Positions 34,677-48,405 of a DNA stretch of 60,305 bases are shown one piece after another (the first letter of the stretch is position 1; every line of letters begins with the position of its first letter). Origin of the DNA: Pseudomonas sp. ACM7 (GTDB lineage: Bacteria > Pseudomonadota > Gammaproteobacteria > Pseudomonadales > Pseudomonadaceae); contig NZ_CP024866.1 of NCBI RefSeq assembly GCF_004136015.1, positions 3,841,030-3,901,334 of the forward strand, read 5' to 3'. The notes under the pieces were generated by a model that saw only the letters and a program-made list of their open reading frames with translations, did not search any database and had not been told where the DNA came from. A program made the position numbers and the translations under genes.

Positions 34677-35458
34677 TGAAAAAGCTATTTGCTGTACTGA
34701 TTCTTGCTGCTTTGCCTGTGCTGTCCTTCGCGGCCGAACACGGTGGTCCTGAGCTGGAAAAGGTCGATATCGACGTTTCCGACAAAGCTGCAATGCAAGA
34801 TGGCGCGCGTACATTCGCCAACTACTGCATGGGCTGTCACAGCGCCAAGTTCCAGCGTTACGAGCGTGTCGCCGATGACCTGGGCATCCCGCACGACCTG
34901 ATGCTCTCGAAGGTGGTGTTCACCGGCGCCAAGATCGGCGACCACATGAGCATCGGCATGCAGCCGGCTGACGCCAAGACCTGGTTCGGTGCGGCGCCGC
35001 CCGACCTGACCCTGGTCGCCCGCGTTCGTGGCACTGACTGGCTCTACGGTTACCTGAAATCTTTCTACGAAGACCCATCGCGTCCTTGGGGCGTGAACAA
35101 CAAGGTGTTCCCGAACGTCGGGATGCCTAACGTTCTGGTCGGCCTGCAGGGTCGTCAGGTGGTAGGCTGTAAACAAGTTCAAATCGTCGAAGACGGCAAG
35201 AAGCAATACGATCCGCTGACCGGCACGGCTTTGACTCATGAAGCCTGCGACCAGCTGACCATACTGCCGAAAACCGGCACGCTGAACGAAGAGCAGTTCG
35301 ACGAGAAGGTCAAGAATCTGGTGACCTTCCTGGCCTACTCGGCCAACCCGGTGAAGCTGCAGCATCAGCGCATCGGTACCTATGTGTTGCTGTACCTGGC
35401 GTTCTTCTTCGTATTCGCATACTTGCTCAAGCGTGAATACTGGAAAGACGTCCATTGA
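34676..35458 (+). CDS. petC: Cytochrome c1 of the bc1 complex
   Basis: Membrane-anchored periplasmic c-type cytochrome, 260 aa, that passes electrons to soluble cytochrome c. Signal peptide 'MKKLFAVLILAALPVLSFAA', heme-binding 'CMGCH' (51-55), probable Met ligand in the 'VGMPNVL' region, and a C-terminal membrane anchor 'YVLLYLAFFFVFAYLLKREY'. The ATG at 34676 overlaps the petB stop. A large hairpin follows (35483-35569). Confidence 0.96.
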   Translation: MKKLFAVLILAALPVLSFAAEHGGPELEKVDIDVSDKAAMQDGARTFANYCMGCHSAKFQRYERVADDLGIPHDLMLSKVVFTGAKIGDHMSIGMQPADAKTWFGAAPPDLTLVARVRGTDWLYGYLKSFYEDPSRPWGVNNKVFPNVGMPNVLVGLQGRQVVGCKQVQIVEDGKKQYDPLTGTALTHEACDQLTILPKTGTLNEEQFDEKVKNLVTFLAYSANPVKLQHQRIGTYVLLYLAFFFVFAYLLKREYWKDVH

Positions 35459-35482
35459 TAATGCTGTAAAATTGCTGTCAAT

Positions 35483-35569
35483 CGCGCGCGCCCAAGGGCG
35501 TCTCTGAAGGTGTAACGAGCCTGGTGATCCAGGCGTTACGGGAGGCGCCCTCTGGGCGCGCGCGTTTTT
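35483..35569 (+). terminator. Very long structured hairpin between petC and sspA
   Basis: Outer arms CGCGCGCGCCCA (35483-35494) and TGGGCGCGCGCG (35553-35564) pair perfectly and are followed by TTTTT. They enclose AGGGCG/CGCCCT and CTC/GAG pairs and an apical stem in which GTAAC plus GCCTGG pairs with CCAGGC plus GTTAC. About 80 nt therefore fold into one nearly continuous rod. It most simply ends petABC transcription, but it is far longer than a normal terminator. Confidence 0.8.
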
Positions 35570-35606
35570 CCGTTTCCGATAATTTCAACAAGCGAGGAGT
35601 ACCGCC

Positions 35607-36224
35607 ATGGGCGTGACCAATCGGTTGGCCTGTTACTCCGACCCCGCCGACCACTATTCCCACCGAGTGCGTATCGTACTTGCAGAGAAGGGTGTCAGCG
35701 CCGAGATCATTTACGTGGAAGCTGGTCGCCAGCCGCCTAAACTGATTGAAGTGAACCCTTACGGCAGCTTGCCCACCCTGGTCGATCGTGACCTGGCGTT
35801 GTGGGAGTCGACCGTGGTGATGGAATATCTGGATGAGCGTTACCCGCACCCGCCTTTACTGCCGGTTTATCCAGTGGCGCGTGCCAACAGCCGTCTGCTG
35901 ATTCATCGTATTCAGCGTGACTGGTGTGGTCTGGTGGATCTGATCCTGGATTCCCGGTCCAAGGAAGCAGCCCGTGTCGTGGCTCGTAAAGAGCTGCGCG
36001 AAAGCCTGACCGGCGTGTCGCCGTTGTTCGCCGACAAGCCGTTTTTCCTCAGTGAGGAACAAAGCCTGGTGGATTGCTGCCTATTGCCAATACTCTGGCG
36101 ATTGCCGATTCTGGGTATAGAACTGCCGCGGCCTGCCAAGCCGCTGCTTGATTACATGGAGCGCTCGTTTGCGCGTGAGGCTTTCCAGGCGAGTCTGTCT
36201 GGTGTCGAACGCGATATGCGCTAA
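35607..36224 (+). CDS. sspA: Stringent starvation protein A
   Basis: RNA-polymerase-associated regulator with a glutathione-transferase fold but no GST activity, 205 aa. The thioredoxin-like N-terminal half includes '[20 protein letters not shown]' and '[20 protein letters not shown]', and a helical C-terminal half follows. Start at 35607 after GCGAGGAGTACCGCC. It is paired with sspB 16 bp downstream, as in other gamma-proteobacteria. Confidence 0.96.
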   Translation: MGVTNRLACYSDPADHYSHRVRIVLAEKGVSAEIIYVEAGRQPPKLIEVNPYGSLPTLVDRDLALWESTVVMEYLDERYPHPPLLPVYPVARANSRLLIHRIQRDWCGLVDLILDSRSKEAARVVARKELRESLTGVSPLFADKPFFLSEEQSLVDCCLLPILWRLPILGIELPRPAKPLLDYMERSFAREAFQASLSGVERDMR

Positions 36225-36240
36225 GGCTTAAGGAGCCGCT

Positions 36241-36654
36241 ATGAACTCCAGTCGACCTTATCTGGTCCGCGCGCTCTACGAGTGGATTGTGGACAACGAT
36301 TGCACCCCGCACATGCTGGTCAATTCCGAGTATCCGTCGGTACAGGTGCCTCAGGGTTTTGCCAGTGACGGACAGATTGTCCTGAACGTATCGCCGGCAG
36401 CCGTGCGTCATCTGCACATGGACAACGAAGCGGTCAGCTTCGAAGGGCGCTTCGGTGGCGTGCCGCACACCTTGTACGTGCCTATCGCATCGATCCTGGG
36501 CATTTACGCCCGGGAGAACGGTCAGGGCATGGTGTTCGATCTGGAATCGCCTATGGAAGACGAGGAAGAGATCGAGCCGGATGACGACATTCCGCCACCC
36601 GACAGCGAGCCGCCGCGTCCCAGCGGTCGACCGAGTTTGAAGGTGGTGAAATAA
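36241..36654 (+). CDS. sspB: ClpXP protease specificity-enhancing factor SspB
   Basis: Adaptor that delivers ssrA-tagged proteins to ClpXP, 137 aa. The folded substrate-binding domain runs to about residue 105 ('PYLVRALYEWIVDNDCTPHM', 'VSFEGRFGGVPHTLYVPIAS'). An acidic, proline-rich flexible linker leads to the C-terminal ClpX-binding tail 'RPSLKVVK'. It overlaps the upstream half of a terminator by its stop codon. Confidence 0.95.
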   Translation: MNSSRPYLVRALYEWIVDNDCTPHMLVNSEYPSVQVPQGFASDGQIVLNVSPAAVRHLHMDNEAVSFEGRFGGVPHTLYVPIASILGIYARENGQGMVFDLESPMEDEEEIEPDDDIPPPDSEPPRPSGRPSLKVVK

Positions 36655-36688
36655 AAAAAGGGTGATCCGCAAGGATCGCCCTTTTTTT
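36653..36688 (+). terminator. Rho-independent terminator after sspB
   Basis: AAAAAAGGGTGATCC and GGATCGCCCTTTTTTT around a GCAA loop; the A-run lets it also serve the opposite strand. Confidence 0.92.
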
Positions 36689-36702
36689 ATTTCACTTCAA
36701 AC

Positions 36703-36796
36703 GTAGGAGCTGTCGAGTGAAACGAGGCTGCGATCTTTTGATCTTTTAAAAGCAAAATCAAAAGATCGCAGCCTCGTTTCACTCGACAGCTCCTAC
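36703..36796. repeat. Long inverted repeat, GTAGNAGCTGTCGAG family
   Basis: Perfect 40-nt arms (36703-36742 and 36757-36796), outer end GTAGGAGCTGTCGAGTGAAA, with a 14-nt loop. It shares the outer motif and the central CGAGGCTGCG with the element at 12913-13057 but differs between them. It sits between the convergent sspB and dolP stops. Confidence 0.9.
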
Positions 36797-36839
36797 AGGT
36801 CGATGGCGATCCAAGGATGCCATCACCTGCAAGCAAATA

Positions 36840-38474
<1,635 letters not shown>

Positions 38475-38475
<1 letters not shown>

Positions 38476-40286
38476 CAGCGCGGGGTGTCCGGCAGGCGTT
38501 GAACCTGACCGCTCACGAACTGTGCCCATGGCAACTGACGCACGACTCGCTGGTTTGCAGTCATGCCCAGGCTGCCCGATTGGCCTTCGATGCGGCTGTC
38601 CGGCAATGCCTTGAGTTGCCCCAGGCGTGGTGCCAGGCGATAGGCGTCAACGCCCATCGCGTACAGACGACCCAGACTGCCAGCAGCTTGTGGCCATTGA
38701 GCGGTAACCTGTTTGCGCAGTGGATCGTTGGCCTCCAGCAACCATGGGGTTTCGCAGAAGCGAATGCCGTTCATGTCGTTGTACTGATTCACATCGCCGC
38801 TGGCGCTGAACACGTGGGAGGTGGCATAAACCGGCACGTCGCCAGCGTACTGGAAGTTCAGTGTCGGCTTGATCTGCTGGGCTTGCTGAGGCGTTGCGGC
38901 CAGGAAGATGAACTCGATGTCCTGGCGACGCGAAGGCTGGGCGGCTACCTGCCCGCCAACGGTGCTTTGCAGGCTCTTGGCACGACCTTCGCTCTGACGC
39001 AGCTGGAACATGTCGGCAATCTGCTGGGCCAGTTGAACCGGTTGGTCGACACGTTCGGTAGCGACGATGCTGCCACCGTTAGCCTGCCAATCCTGGCTGA
39101 ACGCTCTCAACACGCGATCGCCCCATTCGCCTTTCGGCACCATGATGGCTGCGCGATGCAGGCCATCGGCGCGAGCACGGCGGGACACTTCGCGGGCTTC
39201 GTCTTCAGCCGCAAGACCAAACTGGAACAGCTGGGCCGGACCTTGTTCGCCTTCGCTGTAGTTCAGCGCCAGGGTGGTGATCGGCAGTTGCGGGCGAGCG
39301 CTGAGCTGTTTGACCAGCGGCTTCTCCAGCGGACCGACGACCAACTGCACGCCATCGGCTTGGGCCTTGCGGTAGAACTCGTCCATCGAAGTGAGTTTCG
39401 AGCTGTCATAGAACTCGATGGCTGGCGGCTTCTGCCCGGCTTGTTGGGCCTGGTAGTGAGCAGCCATGAAACCTTCGCGCAGTGCTTTGCCGACCGACGC
39501 CAACGGGCCGTCTTGTGGCAGCAGCAGGGCGATTTTGCTCAGGGGCTGGCTGGCCAGTTCCTTGAGTTTGGTCAGTGGCAACGGCAGTTGAATGGCGGCC
39601 GGGTGCTTTGGATTCTGTGCGCGCCAGTTGTCGATCGCCGCTTGCTGTTGTTCCACGGTGCCGGCACTTTTCACTGCCAGAGCCAGGCCCATCCAGCCGC
39701 CGAGGTCGTCGGAGGTGTTTGGCTGCAATTGGTCGGTCGGCAGCGAAGCGATCAGGGTCCAGATCGCTTCGTGGTTTTTGCTTGCCGCTTCACCTTCGAG
39801 CATTGGCGCAATGAAGATGCGCTCCCGTGCGGCAGCCAGGGTCTGGCCATCGGCTTCAAGGGCGCGGGCATGAACAGTGCCGGTGCGAACCTGTTGCTCA
39901 ACCGGCAGTTCACTCAGGCGTTGCAGGCTCGGATGACTCAAGGCAGTCAGTGCCGCTTTGGGCTGATTGCGAACCATGGCCAGTTCAGCCGCCAGGGTGC
40001 TGGCGAAAACCTGTTGGCCAGGCTTGAGTGTTTCGACGGGGACTTGTTGCAGGATTTGCGCGGACTGGCCGGCATTCCCCTGACGATAGGCCAGGTCTGC
40101 CGCGCTCAGGCGCAACAGGGAGGCTTTTTCCGGGTCTTTGCTTTGAGCGGCCTGTGCGAGCAATTGCTCGATACTGGCATCCGGGGTCCGTGGAAGTTCG
40201 CCAAGGCTGGAGGAGGGCGAGCTGGCGCAAGCCGCCAGCAAGGCAGCGAGGCAGAGGGCAGTGAACAGCCGCAGGCAAGCGATCAT
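38475..40286 (-). CDS. lpoA: Penicillin-binding protein activator LpoA (LppC)
   Basis: Outer-membrane lipoprotein, 603 aa, that reaches through the periplasm to stimulate PBP1a in gamma-proteobacteria. The start at 40286 (MIACLRLFTALCLAALLA) follows AGGAA by six bases. The lipobox is 'LLAACASSP'. A helical TPR-like N-terminal half is followed by a periplasmic-binding-protein-like half ('KIALLLPQDGPLASVGKALR', 'LVVGPLEKPLVKQLSARPQL'). Divergent from rsmI across about 210 bp. Confidence 0.94.
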
Positions 40287-40495
40287 GTAGTGTTCCTGAT
40301 ACTCGATCAAATTAGCGTGGAATTGTACCCAAGCACTGGCCGGGGCGCGATGTTACTGGTGTGAATCGATCAATTTAGCTCGTGCAAATGTTGCGGCACT
40401 GCACAAAAGGCTGCAAAACCGAGGGTTGCTTGCGCGTATCGCGAACGTCGCGACGCGCTACAATGGCGGCTTTTACCGATCATGAGGTGTGCGCT

Positions 40496-41368
40496 TTGAC
40501 TGCTCCAGGTGCTTTGAATTCCGCTGCTGGCTCGCTTTATGTGGTGGCGACGCCCATCGGCAACCTGGACGACATCAGTGCGCGTGCGCTGAAGATCCTG
40601 CGCGAGGTCGCCCTGATCGCCGCCGAAGATACCCGTCACTCTCAGCGATTGATGCAGCATTTCGGCATTCCTACACCGCTGGCGGCCTGTCATGAACACA
40701 ATGAGCGGGATGAAGGTAGCCGCTTTATCACTCGCTTGCTCGCCGGCGACGATGTGGCGCTGATTTCCGATGCCGGCACGCCGTTGATTTCCGATCCGGG
40801 TTATCACCTCGTGCGCCAGGCTCGTGCTGCGGGAATTAATGTTGTGCCGGTTCCGGGCGCCTGCGCTCTGATCGCGGCGTTGTCGGCGGCGGGGCTGCCG
40901 TCGGACCGTTTCATCTTCGAAGGCTTCCTGCCGGCCAAGGCTGTCGGTCGGCGCGCCCGACTTGAGTTGGTAAAGGAAGAACCGCGCACGCTGATTTTTT
41001 ATGAGGCGCCACACCGCATCCTTGAATGTCTGCAAGACATGGAACTGGTGTTCGGTGGGGAACGCCCGGCTTTGCTGGCCCGTGAAATCACTAAAACCTT
41101 TGAAACCCTTAAGGGCTTGCCACTGGCTGAGTTGCGCGAGTTCGTCGAGTCAGACAGCAATCAGCAACGCGGCGAATGCGTGGTGTTGGTGGCGGGTTGG
41201 TCTGCCCCCGAGACCGAGGACGCCGTCAGCAGTGAAGCCATGCGCATTCTGAATCTGTTGCTTGAAGAAATGCCGCTCAAGCGAGCCGCGGCGTTGGCGG
41301 CGCAAATTACCGGCGAGCGCAAGAATGTGCTCTATCAGGTCGCGCTGGATAAACAGAAGGGCGAGTAA
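40496..41368 (+). CDS. rsmI: 16S rRNA 2'-O-methyltransferase RsmI (C1402)
   Basis: SAM-dependent ribose methylation of C1402 in the 30S decoding centre. I choose the TTG at 40496 (290 aa, reading TAPGALNSAAGSLYVVATP after the initiator) because GAGG sits about eight bases upstream and the protein then matches the family length. An ATG at 40463 would add 11 residues and overlap TACAAT (40459-40464), which looks like a -10 box. Motifs: 'YVVATPIGNLDDISARAL', 'IAAEDTRHSQRLMQHFGI', 'PVPGACALIAALSAAGLPSD'. Confidence 0.93.
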   Translation: MTAPGALNSAAGSLYVVATPIGNLDDISARALKILREVALIAAEDTRHSQRLMQHFGIPTPLAACHEHNERDEGSRFITRLLAGDDVALISDAGTPLISDPGYHLVRQARAAGINVVPVPGACALIAALSAAGLPSDRFIFEGFLPAKAVGRRARLELVKEEPRTLIFYEAPHRILECLQDMELVFGGERPALLAREITKTFETLKGLPLAELREFVESDSNQQRGECVVLVAGWSAPETEDAVSSEAMRILNLLLEEMPLKRAAALAAQITGERKNVLYQVALDKQKGE

Positions 41369-41441
41369 AAACCGACGTGCAGGCGCGGCCCAAGGCGTTT
41401 AGCGCTTGTCCTTCGGCCGCTCTGCCGTTAATCTTCGCGGC

Positions 41442-41795
41442 GGAGAGTCGATCGGACAGTCGCTGCCCTCTATGAAAATTAGGGGGGGGAGGAAAGTCCG
41501 GGCTCCATAGGGCGAAGTGCCAGGTAATGCCTGGGAGGCGTGAGCCTACGGAAAGTGCCACAGAAAATAACCGCCTAAGCGCTTCGGCGCCGGTAAGGGT
41601 GAAAAGGTGCGGTAAGAGCGCACCGCACGTCTGGCAACAGTTCGTGGCTAGGTAAACCCCACTTGGAGCAAGACCAAATAGGGTCCCAAGGCGTGGCCCG
41701 CGCTGGGACCGGGTAGGTTGCTAAAGATGTCCAGTGATGGCCATCGTAGACGAATGACTGTTCAAGACAGAACCCGGCTTACAGATCGACTCTCC
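41442..41795 (+). ncRNA. rnpB: RNase P RNA (M1 RNA, bacterial class A)
   Basis: Catalytic RNA that removes the 5' leader from pre-tRNAs. The ends pair: GGAGAGTCGATC at 41442 with GATCGACTCTCC ending at 41795 (P1). Universal blocks are present in order: GAGGAAAGTCCGGGCTCC (about 41489), GCCACAGAAAATAACCGCC (about 41557), GGTAAGGGTGAAAAGGTGCG, and the 3' AGACAGAACCCGGCTTACAG. It is just downstream of rsmI and ahead of the dcw cluster, the common Pseudomonas order. Ends are good to within a few bases. Confidence 0.97.
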
Positions 41796-42049
41796 ACCTT
41801 TTTCCCCCTCCCTGCTTTAATCATTGAGCAGGGCGCCTGTAGTAGCAATTTCCCTCCTTACAGAATCAACAGCAGAAGCACTTTCCTAATACCGAAAAAA
41901 TCTTACTCTTAACAAATTACTTTAACTTTCGAACGCAGCCTTCTGTGCTGATTCAAGTTATTGAGCAGGACGACAGGTCAGATTCTGGCTACCCCTCCTT
42001 TTACACTCCTAAATCTCAGTTCTGTAAGGGTTTTCCTTTAATCCGCGCC

Positions 42050-42079
42050 TTGACGGTGCGGTGGCCGCATTCCTATAGT
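42050..42079 (+). promoter_or_regulatory. Sigma70-type promoter of the dcw cluster
   Basis: TTGACG (42050-42055) and TATAGT (42074-42079) with an 18-bp spacer, about 75 bp before the mraZ start. Confidence 0.7.
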
Positions 42080-42085
42080 GTGCGC

Positions 42086-42111
42086 AAGTGGCGGAAAGTG
42101 GCATGAAGTGG
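42086..42111 (+). promoter_or_regulatory. Probable MraZ operator (three AAGTGG repeats)
   Basis: AAGTGG occurs at 42086, 42096 and 42106, exactly 10 bp apart, just after the transcription start. MraZ is known to bind tandem GTGG-containing repeats with this one-turn spacing at its own promoter in other bacteria, where it represses dcw transcription. Confidence 0.7.
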
Positions 42112-42153
42112 GTTTTTTGAGCTCAAAACGCTAATATTTGGAGAAACGCTGAC

Positions 42154-42609
42154 GTGTTTCGCGGAGCTAACGCTATCAGTCTCGACGCAAAGGGCCGTCT
42201 CGCTATGCCGAGCCGGTACCGTGACGAGCTCGTTTCGCGTAGTTCCGGTCAGTTAATCGTCACAATTGATGCCGTTGATCCGTGTTTGTGTGTTTACCCC
42301 CTCGACGAGTGGGAAATTATTGAAACCAAACTGCGCGCACTGCCTTCGCTTCGCGAAGAGAACCGCCGCCTGCAACGTTTACTGATTGGTAATGCCGTCG
42401 ACCTCGAGCTCGATGGCAGTGGTCGTTTTCTGGTTCCGCCGCGTCTTCGTGAATATGCCAAGTTGGATAAGCGCGCGATGTTGGTAGGCCAACTGAACAA
42501 GTTCCAATTGTGGGACGAGGATGCCTGGGATGCGGTTTCTGCCGCTGACCTGGCTGCCATTCAACAACCGGGCGCCATGCCTGATGAACTGCGTGATTTG
42601 ATCCTGTGA
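42154..42609 (+). CDS. mraZ: Transcriptional regulator MraZ
   Basis: DNA-binding protein, 151 aa, first gene of the dcw cluster. Two SpoVT/AbrB-like repeats each carry the DxxGR motif: '[18 protein letters not shown]' and '[17 protein letters not shown]'. The start is GTG at 42154, eleven bases after GGAG. Probably represses its own promoter through the AAGTGG repeats. Overlaps rsmH by four bases (GTGA). Confidence 0.96.
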   Translation: MFRGANAISLDAKGRLAMPSRYRDELVSRSSGQLIVTIDAVDPCLCVYPLDEWEIIETKLRALPSLREENRRLQRLLIGNAVDLELDGSGRFLVPPRLREYAKLDKRAMLVGQLNKFQLWDEDAWDAVSAADLAAIQQPGAMPDELRDLIL

Positions 42610-43549
42610 CTATTGATAGCGGCTTTAACCACATCACCGTACTGCTTGACGAAGCCGTGGAGGCTCTCGCCGTACGTCCTGATGGCTGCTATCTGGACGG
42701 TACGTTCGGGCGCGGCGGACACAGCCGGTTGATCCTCAGCCAGCTCGGCCCCGATGGTCGGGTGCTCGGATTCGATAAAGATCCTCAAGCGATTGCCACC
42801 GGGCAAACGCTAGCGGCCGAAGACGGCCGCTTTGTCGTTGTACAGCGCAGCTTCGCCGAGCTCGGTTCGGAAGTCGCCGAACGTGGTCTGGCCGGCAAGG
42901 TCAGCGGCGTTTTGCTCGACCTCGGCGTATCTTCGCCGCAGCTCGACGACCCTGAGCGCGGCTTCAGTTTCCTCAATGATGGCCCGCTGGACATGCGCAT
43001 GGACCCGTCCCGCGGGATCAGCGCTGCCGAATTCGTCAACACCGCCCCGGTGGAAGAAATCGCCCGGGTGTTCAAGCAATACGGCGAAGAACGTTTCTCC
43101 GGCCGGATGGCCCGTGCCGTGGCCGAGCGTCGCGACATCAAGCCGTTCGAGCGCACTGCCGATCTGGCTGAAGTCCTGAAAGTCGCCAACCCTGCATGGG
43201 AAAAGGGCAAAAACCCGGCGACCCGTGCGTTCCAGGGCTTGCGTATTCACGTCAACAACGAACTGGGTGATCTGGAAGCCGGCCTCGAAGCCGCACTGGA
43301 ATGCCTGGAGGTCGGCGGCCGCCTGGTGGTCATCAGCTTCCACTCGCTGGAAGACCGCATCGTCAAACTGTTCATGCGCAAACTGGTGAAAGGCGAAGCC
43401 GACAACCTGCCGCGCAACCTGCCGGTACGTCACGTCGCCTTCGAACCAATAATCAAAATCCATGGCAAAGCGCAGTCCGCCTCCGAGGCCGAACTCAAAG
43501 CCAACCCACGCTCCCGTAGCGCCGTCATGCGCGTCGCGGAGAAGCTGCG

Positions 43550-43553
<4 letters not shown>
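42606..43553 (+). CDS. rsmH: 16S rRNA m4C1402 methyltransferase RsmH (MraW)
   Basis: N4-methylation of C1402 in 16S rRNA, the partner modification to RsmI, which is also in this window. 315 aa, GTG start. SAM site '[16 protein letters not shown]', then '[20 protein letters not shown]' and '[20 protein letters not shown]'. Overlaps ftsL by four bases. Confidence 0.97.
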
Positions 43554-45581
<2,028 letters not shown>

Positions 45582-45582
<1 letters not shown>

Positions 45583-47045
45583 TGTCTCTGAGTCTGAACA
45601 AGATTTTCGCCCACGCCGGCCGCGATCTGTTGATCCGCGAACTGACCCTGGACAGCCGCAACGTGCGGGCTGGCGATCTGTTTCTCGCCGTTCCTGGCGG
45701 CAAGTTCGACGGTCGCGCGCACATTGCCGACGCTCTGCAACGCGGCGCTGCCGCTGTGGCGTATGAAGTCGAAGGCGCGACCGTGTTGCCGATTACCGAT
45801 GTGCCGCTGATTCCGGTCAAAGGCCTGGCGGCGCAGCTGTCGGACATCGCCGGACGTTTTTACGGTGACCCCAGTCGTCACCTGAACCTGATCGGCGTGA
45901 CCGGCACCAACGGCAAAACCAGCGTGACGCAGCTGGTTGCGCAAGCATTGGATTTGCTCGGCCAGCACTGCGGCATCGTCGGCACGTTGGGCACCGGTTT
46001 TTACGGCGCGCTCGAAAGCGGCTTGCACACCACGCCGAACCCGATCGCCGTGCAGGCAACCCTCGCCGACCTGAAAAAGGCTGGTGCCAAAGCCGTCGCC
46101 ATGGAAGTTTCTTCCCACGGTCTGGATCAGGGCCGCGTTACCGCGCTGGCGTTCGATGTGGCGGTGATGACCAACCTGTCCCGCGATCACCTGGATTACC
46201 ACGGCACCATGCAAGCCTACGGTGAAGCCAAGGCCAAGCTGTTTGCCTGGAACGATTTGAAGTGCCGGGTGGTCAACCTCGACGACGATTTCGGCCGGCA
46301 ACTGGCTGCGGACAAACGTGAATCGCGCCTGATCACCTACAGCCTGGAAGATGCCAGCGCTTATCTTTATTGCCGTGAAGCGCAGTTCGATGACGAAGGC
46401 GTGCGCGCCACGCTGGTCACGCCGCAGGGTGAGCATCACTTGCGCAGCACCTTGCTCGGTCGCTTCAACCTGAGCAACGTACTGGCCGCGGTCGGCGCCT
46501 TGCTGGGTCTGGACTACGCGCTGGATGAAATCCTCAACGTGCTGCCGAAACTCGAAGGCCCGGCCGGACGCATGCAGCGCCTCGGCGGCGGTACTCAGCC
46601 GCTGGTAGTGGTTGATTACGCCCACACACCGGATGCGCTGGAAAAAGTCTTGATGGCCCTGCGTCCTCACGCCAAAGGCCGTTTGCTGTGCCTGTTCGGT
46701 TGCGGTGGTGATCGCGATCGCGGCAAACGTCCGCTCATGGCTGAAGTGGTCGAGCGTCTGGCTGACGGCGTGCTTGTGACCGATGACAACCCGCGCACCG
46801 AAGACCCTGCCGTGATCTTCGACGACATCCGCGCCGGTTTTACCGCTGTGGATAAAGTCACCTTCGTCGCTGGCCGTGGCCGGGCGATTGCCCAATTGAT
46901 CGCCAGCGCTTCGGCAGATGACGTGATTGTCCTGGCCGGTAAAGGTCACGAGGACTATCAGGAAATCAACGGCCAGCGTCACGCTTTCTCCGATCTGGTC
47001 GAGGCCGATCACGCCTTGACCGCGTGGGAGGTGGCCCATGCTTAA
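45582..47045 (+). CDS. murE: UDP-MurNAc-tripeptide synthetase MurE
   Basis: ATP-dependent addition of meso-diaminopimelate to UDP-MurNAc-L-Ala-D-Glu, 487 aa. ATP loop 'GTNGKTS' (108-114). 'DDNPR' (401-405) is the motif that marks DAP rather than lysine specificity. Start overlaps the ftsI stop by one base; it overlaps murF by eight bases. Confidence 0.97.
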
Positions 47046-48405
47046 GGCCTTGAAACTGAGCGAACTGACCGGCGCGCTGAATGCCCGCTTGGTCACTGCC
47101 GATGCCAGCTTCGACGGCGTCAGCATCGACAGCCGCGCGATCAAACCAGGCCAACTCTTTATTGCCCTGACCGGTCCGCGCTTCGATGGGCATGACTATC
47201 TCAATGACGTAGCCGCAAAAGGCGCCGTAGCGGCGCTGGTCGAGCGTGAAGTCGCCGACAGCGCACTGCCGCAATTGCTGGTGAAAGATACTCGTCAGGC
47301 GCTGGGGCAACTCGGCGCGCTGAACCGTGCGGCCTACACCCATCCTGTCGCAGCGATCACCGGTTCCAGCGGCAAGACCACGGTCAAGGAAATGCTCGCC
47401 AGCATCCTGCGCACGCGCGGTCCAGTGTTGGCGACCCGTGGCAACCTGAACAATGACCTCGGCGTTCCGCTGACCCTGCTCGAACTCGCACCGGAACATA
47501 CCGCTGCGGTGATTGAACTGGGTGCTTCGCGGCTCGGCGAAATTGCCTACACCGTCGACATGACCAAGCCTCATGTGGCCGTGCTCAACAACGCCGGGAC
47601 CGCCCACGTCGGCGAGTTCGGCGGGCCGGAAAAAATCGTTGAAGCCAAGGGCGAGATTATTGAAGGGCTGGATGCCGATGGCGTCGCCGTTCTCAATCTT
47701 GACGACAAGGCGTTCGACATCTGGAAGACCCGCGCTGCCGGTCGCAAAGTGCTGACCTTCGCCCTGAGCAATGTCAGTGCCGATTTCTACGCCAGCGATC
47801 TGGACCGCGACGCTCGCGGTTGCCCGGCGTTCAACCTGCACACTCCTGAAGGTATGGAGCGCGTTCAACTGAACCTGCTCGGCACCCATAACGTCGCCAA
47901 TGCCATGGCCGCCGCCGCCGCCGCCCATGCGCTGGGCGTGTCGCTGTTCGGCATCGCCACCGGTCTCGGCGCGGTGCAACCGGTCAAGGGTCGCACCGTC
48001 GCGCAACTGGCCACCAATGGCATGCGCGTAATCGATGACACGTACAACGCGAACCCCACCTCCATGTGCGCCGCCGTTGATATACTCGCCGGCTTTTCCG
48101 GCCGCACCGTTCTGGTGCTCGGAGATATCGGCGAGTTGGGTGATTGGGCGGAGCAGGGGCACCGCGATGTGGGCGAGTACGCCCGCGGCAAGGTTTCCGC
48201 GCTTTACGCTGTCGGGCCAATGATGGCCCACGCCGTGAACGCTTTCGGTCCACAGGCCTTTCACTTCAGCACTCAGGCTGAACTGATCAAGGCCCTGGGC
48301 GCCGAGCAAGACACAAACACCACCATTTTGATCAAGGGCTCGCGCAGCGCTGCGATGGAAAACATCGTCGCCGCTTTGTGCGGGACCAGCCTGGAGAAAC
48401 ATTAA
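47038..48405 (+). CDS. murF: UDP-MurNAc-pentapeptide synthetase MurF
   Basis: Adds D-Ala-D-Ala to the tripeptide to finish the cytoplasmic precursor, 455 aa. ATP loop '[14 protein letters not shown]' near residues 107-120; '[19 protein letters not shown]' is the MurF block that contacts the substrate. The stop overlaps the mraY start by one base (TAATG). Confidence 0.97.
   Translation: MLKALKLSELTGALNARLVTADASFDGVSIDSRAIKPGQLFIALTGPRFDGHDYLNDVAAKGAVAALVEREVADSALPQLLVKDTRQALGQLGALNRAAYTHPVAAITGSSGKTTVKEMLASILRTRGPVLATRGNLNNDLGVPLTLLELAPEHTAAVIELGASRLGEIAYTVDMTKPHVAVLNNAGTAHVGEFGGPEKIVEAKGEIIEGLDADGVAVLNLDDKAFDIWKTRAAGRKVLTFALSNVSADFYASDLDRDARGCPAFNLHTPEGMERVQLNLLGTHNVANAMAAAAAAHALGVSLFGIATGLGAVQPVKGRTVAQLATNGMRVIDDTYNANPTSMCAAVDILAGFSGRTVLVLGDIGELGDWAEQGHRDVGEYARGKVSALYAVGPMMAHAVNAFGPQAFHFSTQAELIKALGAEQDTNTTILIKGSRSAAMENIVAALCGTSLEKH

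Larger units (their letters stand above)
41796..42153 (+). other. 358-bp leader region ahead of mraZ
   Basis: AT-richer than its surroundings. The first 250 bp show no ORF or clear structure; CTGCTTTAATCATTGAGCAG (about 41812) is a weak imperfect palindrome. The last 100 bp hold the mraZ promoter (42050-42079) and three AAGTGG repeats (42086-42111), followed by the mraZ ribosome site GGAG. Confidence 0.6.

Noticed and set aside
41389..41561. 84-codon minus-strand frame across the 5' part of rnpB
   Set aside because: The sequence is explained by RNase P RNA with its conserved blocks and closing helix.
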